Assembly: GCA_903959905.1 (NCBI GenBank)
Contig: CAJBYO010000079.1
Coordinates: 104,340-168,339, forward strand
DNA length: 64,000 nucleotides
From: an uncultured Bacteroidales bacterium
GTDB taxonomy: Bacteria; Bacteroidota; Bacteroidia; Bacteroidales; FEN-979
Reading direction: 5' to 3'
Numbering within the stretch: the first letter of the stretch is position 1; the number at the start of each line of letters is the position of its first letter. Under the pieces are notes generated by a model that ran no database searches, was not told the origin of the DNA, and worked only from the letters and a program-made list of their open reading frames with translations. Position numbers and translations under genes: made by a program. Shown here one piece after another: positions 47,329-56,873 of the stretch.

Positions 47329-48516
47329 ATGACGGCATTAAAAATTACATTCTGGATCCTGTTCTTTGTTGTTTTTTATGCTTATATCGGCTATGGCATC
47401 CTGCTGTTTTTTCTCATCAGAATAAAACGTATCGTATCCGGGAAAAGGCCGGAAACCGGACAGGACTATGAACCGGATGTTACACTTTTCATTGCGGCCT
47501 ATAATGAAAAGGATTTTGTTGCCGAAAAGATCAGGAATTCGGCAGAACTCGATTATCCGAAAGAAAAGTTGCACCTCGTTTGGGTAACAGACGGTTCCGA
47601 CGACGGCACCCCTGAACTGCTCAGGCAATACCCCGGAATAGAGGTCTATCATAGCCCGGAACGGAACGGAAAGATTGGTGCCATGAACCGCGGGATGAAG
47701 TTTGTAAAAACACCCATCGTGGTTTTCTGTGATGCAAATACCATGCTTGGCCATGAATCAATAAGAAGGATCGTGCGACTTTTCTGCGATCCGAAAGTAG
47801 GTTGTGTCTCAGGAGAAAAACGCATATTCAGCAAAGAAAAGGATACCGCTGCCGGCGCAGGGGAAGGATTGTACTGGAAATACGAATCCAAATTAAAGAA
47901 GTGGGATGCAGAGTTGTATTCAGTGGTAGGTGCTGCCGGGGAACTTTTCGCCATCCGTACCGATCTCTACCAGGAAGTGGAAAAAGACACCCTGCTTGAT
48001 GATTTCATTATCTCCCTGCGGGTTGCACAGAAAGGCTATACCATCCAGTACGATCCGGAAGCCTATGCCATTGAAACCGCCTCCGCCAATGTAAAAGAGG
48101 AACTCAAACGGAAAATCAGGATTTCAGCCGGCGGGATACAGTCGGTTATCAGGTTGCGGTCATTGCTCAATATTTTCAGGTATGGCACGTTATCCTTTCA
48201 GTACATTTCGCACCGTGTATTACGGTGGACATTTGCCCCGCTTTCTTTGTTGTTCATGCTGATTGCCGGATTGATCCTGGCACTGGATGAAGGCATCACA
48301 GGTCTTGGTTTTTACAACATTATTTTCTGGCTCCAGGTGGCCTTTTACCTTGCAGCATTGCTGGGCTGGTACCTTGAGAACAGGTCGGTAAGGGTTAAAC
48401 TGCTGTTTGTGCCTTATTATTTTTTCATCATGAACCTTTCCGTGTTCCTGGGATTCAGGCGTTATATGAAGCGAACACAATCGGTTAACTGGGAAAGGGC
48501 AAAAAGAGCTCAATGA
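47329..48516 (+). CDS. Membrane GT2 glycosyltransferase
   Basis: 395 aa. N-terminal helix (FWILFFVVFYAYIGYGILLFF), GT-A domain with TLFIAAYNEKDFV, WVTDGSDDGT, VVFCDANTML, DDFIISLRVAQKGY, and three C-terminal helices. The usual Q-x-x-R-W is replaced by RKIRISAGG, common in a different GT2 subgroup. It overlaps the next gene by 4 nt. Confidence 0.88.
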   Translation: MTALKITFWILFFVVFYAYIGYGILLFFLIRIKRIVSGKRPETGQDYEPDVTLFIAAYNEKDFVAEKIRNSAELDYPKEKLHLVWVTDGSDDGTPELLRQYPGIEVYHSPERNGKIGAMNRGMKFVKTPIVVFCDANTMLGHESIRRIVRLFCDPKVGCVSGEKRIFSKEKDTAAGAGEGLYWKYESKLKKWDAELYSVVGAAGELFAIRTDLYQEVEKDTLLDDFIISLRVAQKGYTIQYDPEAYAIETASANVKEELKRKIRISAGGIQSVIRLRSLLNIFRYGTLSFQYISHRVLRWTFAPLSLLFMLIAGLILALDEGITGLGFYNIIFWLQVAFYLAALLGWYLENRSVRVKLLFVPYYFFIMNLSVFLGFRRYMKRTQSVNWERAKRAQ

Positions 48517-50213
48517 AAAACAATCCCCTGAAGGGAAAACATCTCCTCATCACTCTCCTGCTCCTGATATTTTACCACCCCGGTAATATTTGTTGTGCCC
48601 AGAGATCCTTGTTTGTTGTTGATTCTCTTACCCTCACACTGGACGGGCACACCACTCCTTTCAACCAGGTTGTGGCCGGTGATACGATATTGTTGCTGGG
48701 TGGGAACAGAAAATTCCTTGCCATCCGCAATTTCACCGGTACAACTGAAAACCCCATTGTTTTTATCAATGGCAACGGAATTGTGACAATTGAAACCGAC
48801 CACTACTATGGTATCCTGGTCGAGAACTGCAGGTATATCCACATCACCGGAACCGGGGTTGAAAATGAGTTTTACGGCATCCGCATTGACAAGGTCTTAA
48901 ACGGTGCAGGGGTGAGTATGGCAAAACTCACTTCCGACGTTGAACTCGACCATGTATCAGTGAGGAACACACTCATGGGTGCCATCTATTCAAAAACAGA
49001 TCCCGATTGCCTGTTTAATTCCACGCGGGAAAAGTTCATTCAGTATAACACAGTCATTCACGACAACTATATTGAAAATGCCGTCAATGAAGGAATGTAT
49101 ATCGGCAGCACCAAATATTTCGGCCAGCATCTGATTTGTGGCGGGGTTGACACCCTGCTGCTGCCCCACCTTCTCGACGGCGTAAATATCTATAACAACA
49201 TCATTAAATATGTCGGCGGCGACGGGATCCAGGTAAGTTCTGCCTCCTCAAATTGCAGGATATATGATAACGTGATCCTGTTCGACAGCCAGGATGAGGT
49301 TTATGGGCAAATGGCCGGAATCCTGATTGGAGGCGGTTCAAAATGCGATTGTTATAACAACTATATCGCTAATGGGAAAGGCAATGGCATTGAGAGCCAC
49401 GGATTGGGGGGGTACAGGATTTTCAACAATATAATTGAAAATGCAGGACTCGGCTACCTGCCCTCCGACCTTACACAGATGAAATACGGGATACTGGTTA
49501 CCGACGTTACAGCGCAGCAGGACTCCTCATTCAATATTTTCCACAACAACATACTTCACCCCAAATCAGATGGCATACGGTTCATGAGTGTACACAGCAG
49601 GCATAACATCATTGCATCCAACATGATTATTGATCCGGGCAATTTTGATTTTTATGAAAACGGCCACTACAACGTAAAAGGGAAAGACGCTTATGTCATG
49701 GAACCTGATACCTCTGCAGATATCAGCCTGCTTGACAATTTTTTCTCCAGAAGCGTCGACAGTGCTGGCTTTGTTCCCTTCAGCTTCTCGCTCAGTGCCG
49801 GATCAAAACTGATTGATGCGGGGTATACCGGGAATACTGGTATCCAATCTGATTTCTATCATCACCCCAGGCAGTATGGCAGCAAACCGGATATCGGCGC
49901 CATTGAATTCGACCCGGCTTACCTTGGAATTCCGGTCCATCAGAAGCCTGACAAGCGTAAAGTAAAAGTATTTCCCGAACCTGTGCGGGAATCCATGACC
50001 TTACAGTTCCAATTACCTGAAGAAAGCAAAGTGGTTTTGGACATTTACCATCTAAATGGCAAACAGGCCGGTCAGACTTTTCCAGGAATTTTGAAGGCAG
50101 GACTTCAATCAATTTGTATTAACGTAGCGGATTTTCCGCCGGGCCTGTACCTGTATACCCTTCGAACAGGAAATCAATATTTTTCAGGGAAATTCATTAA
50201 AGCGGGGAATTAG
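48513..50213 (+). CDS. Secreted right-handed beta-helix protein with T9SS sorting domain
   Basis: 566 aa. A signal peptide (HLLITLLLLIFYHPGNICC) is followed by parallel-beta-helix repeats with Asn ladders (IYNNIIKYVGGDGIQVSS, CDCYNNYIANGKGNGIESHG, HRIF-type rungs), like pectate lyases, NosD and alginate epimerases. The last ~80 aa form a T9SS sorting domain (VFPEPVRESMTLQF, then FPPGLYLYTLRTGNQYFSGKFI). It is coupled by a 4-nt overlap to the last glycosyltransferase, so it probably acts on the EPS outside the cell (lyase, epimerase or binding). No catalytic site identified with certainty. Confidence 0.82.
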   Translation: MKNNPLKGKHLLITLLLLIFYHPGNICCAQRSLFVVDSLTLTLDGHTTPFNQVVAGDTILLLGGNRKFLAIRNFTGTTENPIVFINGNGIVTIETDHYYGILVENCRYIHITGTGVENEFYGIRIDKVLNGAGVSMAKLTSDVELDHVSVRNTLMGAIYSKTDPDCLFNSTREKFIQYNTVIHDNYIENAVNEGMYIGSTKYFGQHLICGGVDTLLLPHLLDGVNIYNNIIKYVGGDGIQVSSASSNCRIYDNVILFDSQDEVYGQMAGILIGGGSKCDCYNNYIANGKGNGIESHGLGGYRIFNNIIENAGLGYLPSDLTQMKYGILVTDVTAQQDSSFNIFHNNILHPKSDGIRFMSVHSRHNIIASNMIIDPGNFDFYENGHYNVKGKDAYVMEPDTSADISLLDNFFSRSVDSAGFVPFSFSLSAGSKLIDAGYTGNTGIQSDFYHHPRQYGSKPDIGAIEFDPAYLGIPVHQKPDKRKVKVFPEPVRESMTLQFQLPEESKVVLDIYHLNGKQAGQTFPGILKAGLQSICINVADFPPGLYLYTLRTGNQYFSGKFIKAGN

Positions 50214-50231
50214 AGCCCTCTGCATATCAGG

Positions 50232-51581
50232 CTATATCTCTTTATTCTGGCGCATCCTGTAAAGTGTTGACTTCCCTACGTCCAGTTTTTCTGCCACCAG
50301 TGTCATATTGTTGTGGTATTTTACAAGGTAGGAGGAGATAATCCTGCGGATATAATCATTCAATGTGAACGATTCGTTAATGATAAGCTCCTGGTTTTCA
50401 TACAGGGACGGAAATAAAATATCAGCTTCGGTGATCTCCTCACTGTTTGCCATCACGACTGCGAGATCAATAACTGCCTTCAATTCCCTGACATTTCCGG
50501 GAAAAGCGTAATTCAGCAGTTTCTCCTTGGCTCCGTTTGTGAAGGTCTTTTTGGGGAATTTGTTGTCTTTGCAAAACTCATCGGCAAAGTGTTTGGCCAG
50601 GATTAACACATCGCCGTTCCTTTCGCGAAGTGGCGGGAGGTGGATCTGCAGCCCAAGCAACCTGAAATACAAATCTTCACGGAAATTCCCTTTGCGCACC
50701 TCTTCAGCGAGGTTGAGGTTCGTTGCGACCAGGAAACGAATGTCGAGGCTGATAACTTCGGTCCCTCCTATTCTTACAAGTTCACGTTCCTGGATTACCC
50801 GTAACAGCTTTGCCTGAAAGTTAACATCCATGTCCCCTATTTCATCCAGGAACAAGGTACCCCCGTTGGCCTGTTCAAATTTGCCGGGTTTCCGGGCAAG
50901 GGCATGGGTAAACGAGCCCTTTTCAAATCCAAACAACTCACTTTCAAGCAAATCCTTAGGAATGGCAGCCATATTGACGGCTATAAACGGCTTTTTCTTT
51001 CTGACAGAGTTGAAGTGTATGGCCTTTGCGACAAGTTCCTTCCCTGTACCTGTATCACCACTGATTGTAACCGTAATATTTGTTTTTATGGCTTTTTCAA
51101 TCATGCTGAAAACACCCAGTATGGCCGGGCTTTTTCCCAGTATCACTTTATCAAAATCAAACTTTGTTGCAAGCGCCTCCCGCAAGGTTTCCACCTCCCC
51201 TTTCAGTTCATGGTTATTCCTTATCCTGTTAAGTGTATTCCATAATCGGGTCTTGATATCTATGTCTTTCTTTTCAAAATAATCGTATGCCCCTTCCTTG
51301 ATGACGCCAACAGCTGTGGTAATATCTTCCTGCCCTGAAATCATGACGACTTCCACGTCAGGCAAAGTTTCCTTGACCTTCCTGAGGATTTCACGGCCAT
51401 TCATATCCGGAAGGGAATAGTCAAGCGTCATGGCGAAGGGCTTACGGTACAGATTGGCCAGGCATTCCTTCCCGGTGGCATACCGGAATACGGAATAATC
51501 CTCATTTAATTTGATGCTGTGCTCCAGTAAGGTACCGAATATGGGGTCATCTTCCACGATAAAAACAACAAGGTCACGCAT
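50232..51581 (-). CDS. NtrC-type sigma54 response regulator with altered GAFTGA loop
   Basis: 449 aa. Receiver with Asp54 (TLDYSLPDMNG), AAA+ domain with Walker A SGDTGTGKELVAK and Walker B GGTLFLDEIGD, and a C-terminal Fis-type helix-turn-helix (NMTLVAEKLDVGKSTLYRM). The sigma54-contact loop, normally GAFTGA, reads GSFTHA here (50901-50918). It reads toward the EPS operon end (convergent). Target promoters are unknown: I found no good -24/-12 site by eye. Regulation of EPS genes is inferred from position only. Confidence 0.92.
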   Translation of the reverse strand: MRDLVVFIVEDDPIFGTLLEHSIKLNEDYSVFRYATGKECLANLYRKPFAMTLDYSLPDMNGREILRKVKETLPDVEVVMISGQEDITTAVGVIKEGAYDYFEKKDIDIKTRLWNTLNRIRNNHELKGEVETLREALATKFDFDKVILGKSPAILGVFSMIEKAIKTNITVTISGDTGTGKELVAKAIHFNSVRKKKPFIAVNMAAIPKDLLESELFGFEKGSFTHALARKPGKFEQANGGTLFLDEIGDMDVNFQAKLLRVIQERELVRIGGTEVISLDIRFLVATNLNLAEEVRKGNFREDLYFRLLGLQIHLPPLRERNGDVLILAKHFADEFCKDNKFPKKTFTNGAKEKLLNYAFPGNVRELKAVIDLAVVMANSEEITEADILFPSLYENQELIINESFTLNDYIRRIISSYLVKYHNNMTLVAEKLDVGKSTLYRMRQNKEI

Positions 51582-51666
51582 GATAGATAGGCTGTTTATT
51601 GACTGTATAAAATTGACTCCTTCGAAAATTAAAATGGTCCGGAAGCGGGCGGGTGATAGCCTGTTA

Positions 51667-52722
51667 TTACCCCAGTATCAGTTTTTTAATCTTGTTGTAA
51701 AAGAAAACCTCCACCAGGAATGAAAATGCAATCATGACAGCCAGGTAGATACAAAACGCCAGCACGGGACTGTTGAGAAAATCCAGGTAGGTTGCATGAA
51801 CCACCAGGTAAGTGTGTGAAATATAGATCACATAAGAACATGGTGCTATATACTTGAAAATACCGAATATATAGTTAAACCCGAACCAGTGCAGTTTGTG
51901 CCATACCACAGCAGCAAACATCACAATCAGCGCGAAGGCAAAATGCCTGAGTTCAATAATCGGGAACGCCGAATAAGCATATGTGTATGTTGCAATGGCT
52001 GCCCTGTTCAAATACAGGTTCAGTGCGAGTATCATGGTGATTCCCAGCAAGACCCCACCGTATGGGAGGATGCCCCGCATGGTGAACTTTTCATTGTTGA
52101 GATAGGTTGTTGCGAACTTCACCCCGATCCACCAGATCGCAAAATACATCACCAGTCTGTTCACAAAGAAAGGATAGAAAAGGTAAGATACGGCCGCAGT
52201 GACAGCCAGGATACATACCCAGAGGTTCAGTTTTGCAGAATTAATTTTAGTGGCCAGCAGAAAAAACAGCATGTAAAACCACCACTCGTAAGAGAGTGAC
52301 CATAACGGTCCGTTGTTCATATAAACCCCCACGATTACATGAGGTTTTTGTGAGATCACATCCTGAAGCATCAGCAGGTTCCCGCCCAGCAGCAGCCAGT
52401 CGGGATCGGCAAAGGCCCCCTCATGAATGCACTTGATGACATATCCGAGGATATAGATAATGAACAAGGGAACGTAGAGCCTGATAAAGCGCCTGATGAA
52501 GTAGTTTTTGAATGATTTGTCCCTTGATTTCTCATAGGTGTATTTGATAACAAACCCCGAAAGGATAAAAAACAGGATGACCGACTCAGGCCCAAATCTG
52601 AAGAGAAACCCAAAATTGATGCCCCACAGGTAAAACTTTTGCGGCAATGCATGAAAAAAAACAACATAGAGCGCGGCAAACCCGCGCAGAGATTCCAGTT
52701 TATCCAGTTTTTGCTTTTTCAT
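51667..52722 (-). CDS. Acyltransferase 3 family membrane protein
   Basis: 351 aa, about 10 helices. It starts LDKLESLRGFAALYVVFFHALP; the first His and RGFA element are family hallmarks. SGFVIKYTYEK and RRFIRLYVPLFIIYILGYV follow. These enzymes move acyl groups (often acetate or succinate) across the membrane onto glycans. Likely an EPS decoration enzyme given its place beside the locus. Confidence 0.88.
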   Translation of the reverse strand: MKKQKLDKLESLRGFAALYVVFFHALPQKFYLWGINFGFLFRFGPESVILFFILSGFVIKYTYEKSRDKSFKNYFIRRFIRLYVPLFIIYILGYVIKCIHEGAFADPDWLLLGGNLLMLQDVISQKPHVIVGVYMNNGPLWSLSYEWWFYMLFFLLATKINSAKLNLWVCILAVTAAVSYLFYPFFVNRLVMYFAIWWIGVKFATTYLNNEKFTMRGILPYGGVLLGITMILALNLYLNRAAIATYTYAYSAFPIIELRHFAFALIVMFAAVVWHKLHWFGFNYIFGIFKYIAPCSYVIYISHTYLVVHATYLDFLNSPVLAFCIYLAVMIAFSFLVEVFFYNKIKKLILG

Positions 52723-52758
52723 GCTGATGCGGGTTTACAATAAATAAAAAAAAGCGTC

Positions 52759-54801
52759 CTAGTGGTTGTATATTTCTTGTGTATTTCGATACCCCGCTTT
52801 TACTTTATACCAATCAAAGTAAGTCTGGCCACTTGATTCAGCCCAGGGGATGAATTTAGTAAACGCCTGGGTAACTTCAGCTTTTTCAACCGGGTAATCA
52901 AAAGGAATCGGCAAGTCAAGTACCCATGGCAGGTTGCTGGCGGTAACGTAGTATCTGCCGATTGCAGGATTGCTGTCGTCAGCACCCGAACCCAGCAGTG
53001 AAATATCTGCAAGGTCGGTGGGTGGTTTGTTGATCATATGAATCTCTTTCCCACGCTGCTTGTTTACGATCAGGAAAGGATTGTAAGGCGGTGTTCCGAT
53101 TACAGAAAGGGAGATCGGGGATACAAGGTTAACCACCAGTTTAATGGTATCAGGCTGAACATAAGGTGCCCCGGGAGATGTATTTATTCCGGGGAAGTTG
53201 CCTCCGGGGAAAAGGAGTACTTTGTACCCGTTATCAAAGGCAATGAAGGTGGCCTTTGTTTGCCCGGCTTCTGTTCCGTTTGCATTCAGGTTGATATAAT
53301 TCTCATGAAGTGCATAACCGGTAACACTGGCAACCTGCGACGGCGCAATGGGCAGCTGAATACCGAAACCATTGTTGTAGGATGCACCCATCGCTTTTAA
53401 AACCAGGTCAACTTTGATCTGAACAACCTTGTTCTGCCCGTTTGTGATCTGGTTGAAGTGGTAGTCAATGACCATATCGTTGCAGTCATAGTCACCCCTT
53501 GCCGGCCAAAGATCCTCAAATGCCAGGGTGCCATAGGGGCTTTGCGACGGATAATAATTATTAAATGCCTTGGTTGCATCAACGGGATAATCGTCAAAAC
53601 CGTTTGAAATCCCGTCGCCATCCGTATCGGTCTGCGTATAGTTAGGCAATGGGATGTTTGCGGTATTCACTGCCTGGATGGGGTTGGCTGTGACGTAAAA
53701 TACCGCATCATTGAAATCATTGTCGCAGGAACCATCCCTGCGCAGGTCTTCAAAGCTAAGTAAAAATTTCCCGCGTCCGAGGTCATTGAGCAATGTGGTG
53801 TGCTGCTTTAATGCACTGTTTGCCTCAGGATTCAACAGTTTATCAGAATAAAGCACCCAGTTTCCATTGGTGATTCCGCCATTGCGGAACCCATCAGCAA
53901 TAAGCACCCAGGCGATCTCGGTTCCGGGGGCAAACGTTCCCAGGTGGACTTTGTTGCCTGATGTGAGCCCCCCGCCACTTCCTGCAAAGGAGACATTCGG
54001 AAAAATAACATGAATGGAATCGATGGCGGCAGGTGTTGCCGGCGGACTGTTCGTTTTGTAACGGTAATAACCCAGTACATTCCTGTATCCTGCGCCCTCA
54101 TGAACAAAGGTGACCCAGACATCGCTGGCCTCTTTAAGAACAAGGTTAGGTTCGTTGGAAGCAGCAAAATACTGCGGATGAGAAGTTACAAGGCTGATAT
54201 ATTCAGGCAGCGTTGCATTGATATCTGCAAGCATGGCTGCATCTATGACATCATTCACCGGCATGAGGTTGGAAGGCACCCCCTGGCTGTTAAAGGGGCT
54301 CATGGGGTAGAAAATGGAAGTGGTGGATTTGAAACTGAACGCATCGCTGCTCTTCAGATTTCCAGGCTGGTGCTTGCCTCCCAGCTTACAGGTTAGGGCT
54401 CCGTTCACAATCGGCACTTTCTGAAAATTGACAAATCCGATCACCGTTGTGCCAACCACGAGTGAGTCAAGATAAGCTGCAAATTTGTAATCAAGGTGAT
54501 AAATGCCCTGCGAATCGGTTGATCCGCTGAGAATGACAGTTCCACCATTTTCAGGGAAATCGGAATAAACATTCACACGGACGTTCGGAATGGGAACATC
54601 GGCATTGTCGAACGCAGTGATTGTTACACCAACAGGGTTGGCAGTCTGAAAAGTAAAATCGGAGCTGACGTGCAGGTTTGCAATGCTGGTAGCATGTACC
54701 ACCGTAGCAGTGCCGTCACTCTTCCGGCAAGAGTATACGACAACCAGGAAACTCACTGCTATCATAACAGCAGCGAGTTTCTGAAAGCTAAATATCTTCA
54801 T
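52759..54801 (-). CDS. LruC-domain lipoprotein
   Basis: 680 aa. A lipobox (VVVYSC, Cys25) follows a short hydrophobic signal, so it is lipid-anchored. An Ig/carboxypeptidase-like domain (PVGVTITAFDNADVPIPNVRV) comes first, then a DUF4114-type segment (SFEDLRRDGSCDNDFNDAVFY) and an LruC/DUF4842 domain with TDTDGDGISNGFDDYP and ARGDYDCNDMVIDYHF. The Asp-rich motifs suggest calcium binding. Seen on cell-surface proteins of Bacteroidota; function not known. Whether it is sorted by T9SS is unclear. Confidence 0.85.
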   Translation of the reverse strand: MKIFSFQKLAAVMIAVSFLVVVYSCRKSDGTATVVHATSIANLHVSSDFTFQTANPVGVTITAFDNADVPIPNVRVNVYSDFPENGGTVILSGSTDSQGIYHLDYKFAAYLDSLVVGTTVIGFVNFQKVPIVNGALTCKLGGKHQPGNLKSSDAFSFKSTTSIFYPMSPFNSQGVPSNLMPVNDVIDAAMLADINATLPEYISLVTSHPQYFAASNEPNLVLKEASDVWVTFVHEGAGYRNVLGYYRYKTNSPPATPAAIDSIHVIFPNVSFAGSGGGLTSGNKVHLGTFAPGTEIAWVLIADGFRNGGITNGNWVLYSDKLLNPEANSALKQHTTLLNDLGRGKFLLSFEDLRRDGSCDNDFNDAVFYVTANPIQAVNTANIPLPNYTQTDTDGDGISNGFDDYPVDATKAFNNYYPSQSPYGTLAFEDLWPARGDYDCNDMVIDYHFNQITNGQNKVVQIKVDLVLKAMGASYNNGFGIQLPIAPSQVASVTGYALHENYINLNANGTEAGQTKATFIAFDNGYKVLLFPGGNFPGINTSPGAPYVQPDTIKLVVNLVSPISLSVIGTPPYNPFLIVNKQRGKEIHMINKPPTDLADISLLGSGADDSNPAIGRYYVTASNLPWVLDLPIPFDYPVEKAEVTQAFTKFIPWAESSGQTYFDWYKVKAGYRNTQEIYNH

Positions 54802-54840
54802 ATTATATCAGGGCTAAATAACATGTATTTATAAAAATGT

Positions 54841-54848
54841 CAAATGTA
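54841..54848 (-). promoter_or_regulatory. Putative -7 element for the LruC lipoprotein gene
   Basis: TACATTTG (complement of 54841-54848) matches TAnnTTTG and gives a leader of about 33 nt. A second match, TATATTTG (complement of 54929-54936), lies upstream and could be an alternative. Confidence 0.5.
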
Positions 54849-54970
54849 TCGTCATCCTTACACACCAATGTTGTGCCAAAATCACCGGATTTCGCATATC
54901 ACTGATAATCAATATCAGGACAATTTTACAAATATAATGAAATTTCCCACACCGGGAATTATTTCCAAAA

Positions 54971-55312
54971 TCAGGAGAGAGTGCTCCGATATGTACGAAG
55001 TTCCCGGACGAGGTCTTCAGAGGCAACTAAAAACCTGGCAAACACTTCATCCATTTGATCATTGACCTGTTCCTTCCCCATCATCTCAAGTTTAAGTGCG
55101 CAGTCAGCGGCTTCCGTCCCTCCGAAGAGCGCACAATTTGATTTCAGGTTGTGTGCCAGGGCCTGCAACTGGGAAAAGTCCCTGGCCTCAACAATCATCT
55201 TAAGCTTAGAGATGTTTGCAGGATAGTCCGCGATGAACATATCTATCAGTTTCAGGGTCATTTCCTGACCAAATGATTTCAAATACATGTTAAATGCTGA
55301 CCAGTCAATCAT
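54971..55312 (-). CDS. Stand-alone histidine phosphotransfer (Hpt) protein
   Basis: The 113-aa protein is an all-helical Hpt domain. The phosphorylatable His is in LQALAHNLKSNC (His54), followed by the usual small Gly-bearing helix (FGGTEAADCALKLEMM). It can shuttle phosphate between the receivers of hybrid kinases and other receivers. It sits 25 nt after ugd on the same strand, so it is probably co-transcribed. Neither hybrid kinase in this window has an Hpt domain of its own. Confidence 0.88.
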   Translation of the reverse strand: MIDWSAFNMYLKSFGQEMTLKLIDMFIADYPANISKLKMIVEARDFSQLQALAHNLKSNCALFGGTEAADCALKLEMMGKEQVNDQMDEVFARFLVASEDLVRELRTYRSTLS

Positions 55313-55337
55313 TGCTTGGAAAATAAAGGGCAGGATA

Positions 55338-56663
55338 TTATTTTAATGTATCGATCCCGATGCAGAAATAATCAAAGCCTTTGCGCTTGATTTCCGCCCG
55401 GTCGTAGATGTTTCGCCCGTCAAAGATCACCGGTGTTTTTACCAGTTTCCGGATGATGTTGAAATTGGGGAATTTAAATTCGGGCCATTCTGTTACCAGC
55501 ACGAGGGCGTCAGCGTCAATCAGGGCATCGTACTGATCCTGGGCATATTCAATTTTATCGCCAAGGATGCGTTGTGCTTCATGCATGGCAACAGGATCAT
55601 AGGCACGAACCTTTGCGCCGGCATCCAGGAATTTTTTCACCAGCACCAGCGACGGAGCCTCACGCATGTCATCAGTCTGCGGTTTGAAAGACAACCCCCA
55701 CATCCCAATCGTTTTTTTATTCAGATCGCCTTTAAAATAATTGAAAACTTTGGTGAACATGACCGATTTCTGATCTTCGTTCACCTCTTCAACTGCCTTC
55801 AATACCCGAAGCGAATATTTAAAATCTTCAGCAGTGTGGATCAGTGCCTTTACATCCTTCGGAAAACAGGAACCGCCATAGCCAATGCCCGGGTAAATGA
55901 ATTTGTTCCCGATACGGCTGTCGGAGCCGATCCCCTTGCGCACCATGTTGATATCGGCACCTACAATTTCGCAAAGGTTTGCGATATCGTTCATAAAACT
56001 GATCTTGGTTGCCAGCATCGAATTTGCGGCATATTTCGTCATTTCAGCCGAGGTGATATCCATAAAAATCACCGGATGCCCGTTGAGGGTAAAGGGTTTG
56101 TACAGGCTGTGCATCAGTTCCTCAGCCCGTTGTGATTCAAGACCAACCACGATCCGGTCAGGTTTCAGAAAATCGTCCACAGCTGCACCTTCTTTCAGGA
56201 ATTCAGGGTTTGAAGCCACATCAAACTCAATCTGCACACCCCGTTTGTCGAGTTCTTCCTGAACCGCCTTCTTTACTTTCCTTGCGGTGCCAACAGGCAC
56301 AGTGCTTTTTGTTACAATGAGAAGGTAATTGTTCATATTCCTGCCGCAGTCGCGGGCCACACTTAACACATACTGCAAATCGGCACTTCCGTCTTCATCA
56401 GGCGGGGTCCCTACAGCACTGAATACCACTTCACAGTCAACAAGGGCTTCGGCGATGTTGGTGGTGAACTTCAGCCTTCCCGCTTTCTGATTGCGGTGCA
56501 CCATCTCCTCCAGTCCCGGTTCGTAAATAGGGATGATCCCCTGTTTCAGATTATCTATCTTTTTATGGTCAATATCAACGCACGTTACATCAATACCAAC
56601 TTCAGAAAAACAGGTTCCTGTAACCAAACCAACGTATCCGCTTCCGACAATAGTGATTTTCAT
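55338..56663 (-). CDS. ugd: UDP-glucose 6-dehydrogenase
   Basis: The 441-aa enzyme oxidises UDP-glucose to UDP-glucuronate with two NAD+. It has the Rossmann motif ITIVGSGYVGLVTGTCFSE, DVTCVDID, the central helix NSMLATKISFMNDIANL and the catalytic loop GIGYGGSCFPKDVKAL with Cys266. UDP-glucuronate could feed the nearby EPS glycosyltransferases. Its own promoter lies upstream and an Hpt gene follows. Confidence 0.95.
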   Translation of the reverse strand: MKITIVGSGYVGLVTGTCFSEVGIDVTCVDIDHKKIDNLKQGIIPIYEPGLEEMVHRNQKAGRLKFTTNIAEALVDCEVVFSAVGTPPDEDGSADLQYVLSVARDCGRNMNNYLLIVTKSTVPVGTARKVKKAVQEELDKRGVQIEFDVASNPEFLKEGAAVDDFLKPDRIVVGLESQRAEELMHSLYKPFTLNGHPVIFMDITSAEMTKYAANSMLATKISFMNDIANLCEIVGADINMVRKGIGSDSRIGNKFIYPGIGYGGSCFPKDVKALIHTAEDFKYSLRVLKAVEEVNEDQKSVMFTKVFNYFKGDLNKKTIGMWGLSFKPQTDDMREAPSLVLVKKFLDAGAKVRAYDPVAMHEAQRILGDKIEYAQDQYDALIDADALVLVTEWPEFKFPNFNIIRKLVKTPVIFDGRNIYDRAEIKRKGFDYFCIGIDTLK

Positions 56664-56711
56664 AGCTGTGGATTTTAAAAATTAATTGAACTGTTAATTG
56701 AAAAACGAAGT

Positions 56712-56719
56712 CAAATGTA
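56712..56719 (-). promoter_or_regulatory. Putative -7 element for ugd
   Basis: TACATTTG (complement of 56712-56719) matches TAnnTTTG and gives a leader of about 42 nt. The divergent hybrid-kinase promoter is about 90 nt away, so the two may share regulatory DNA. Confidence 0.5.
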
Positions 56720-56802
56720 ACGAACTCTTGAGTAATAACCATAACAATTTTTAAAAAAAACAATTTTCAGTTTTTATTGTGGCATTTATTGCATCAAATA
56801 TT

Positions 56803-56810
56803 TATCTTTG
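56803..56810 (+). promoter_or_regulatory. Putative -7 element for the CHASE4 hybrid kinase
   Basis: TATCTTTG matches TAnnTTTG. Transcription would begin near 56817, after the longer in-frame ATG (56808), which supports a start at 56874. Confidence 0.55.
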
Positions 56811-56873
56811 TTTCATTCTGCAAATTCACTGCCAACATTCTACATTTCAAGTGATCGTCAATATACCGGAGAT

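Noticed and set aside
56779..56795. Sigma54-like TGGCA...TTGC before the hybrid kinase
   Set aside because: Spacing is two bases short and a consensus TAnnTTTG element lies just downstream.
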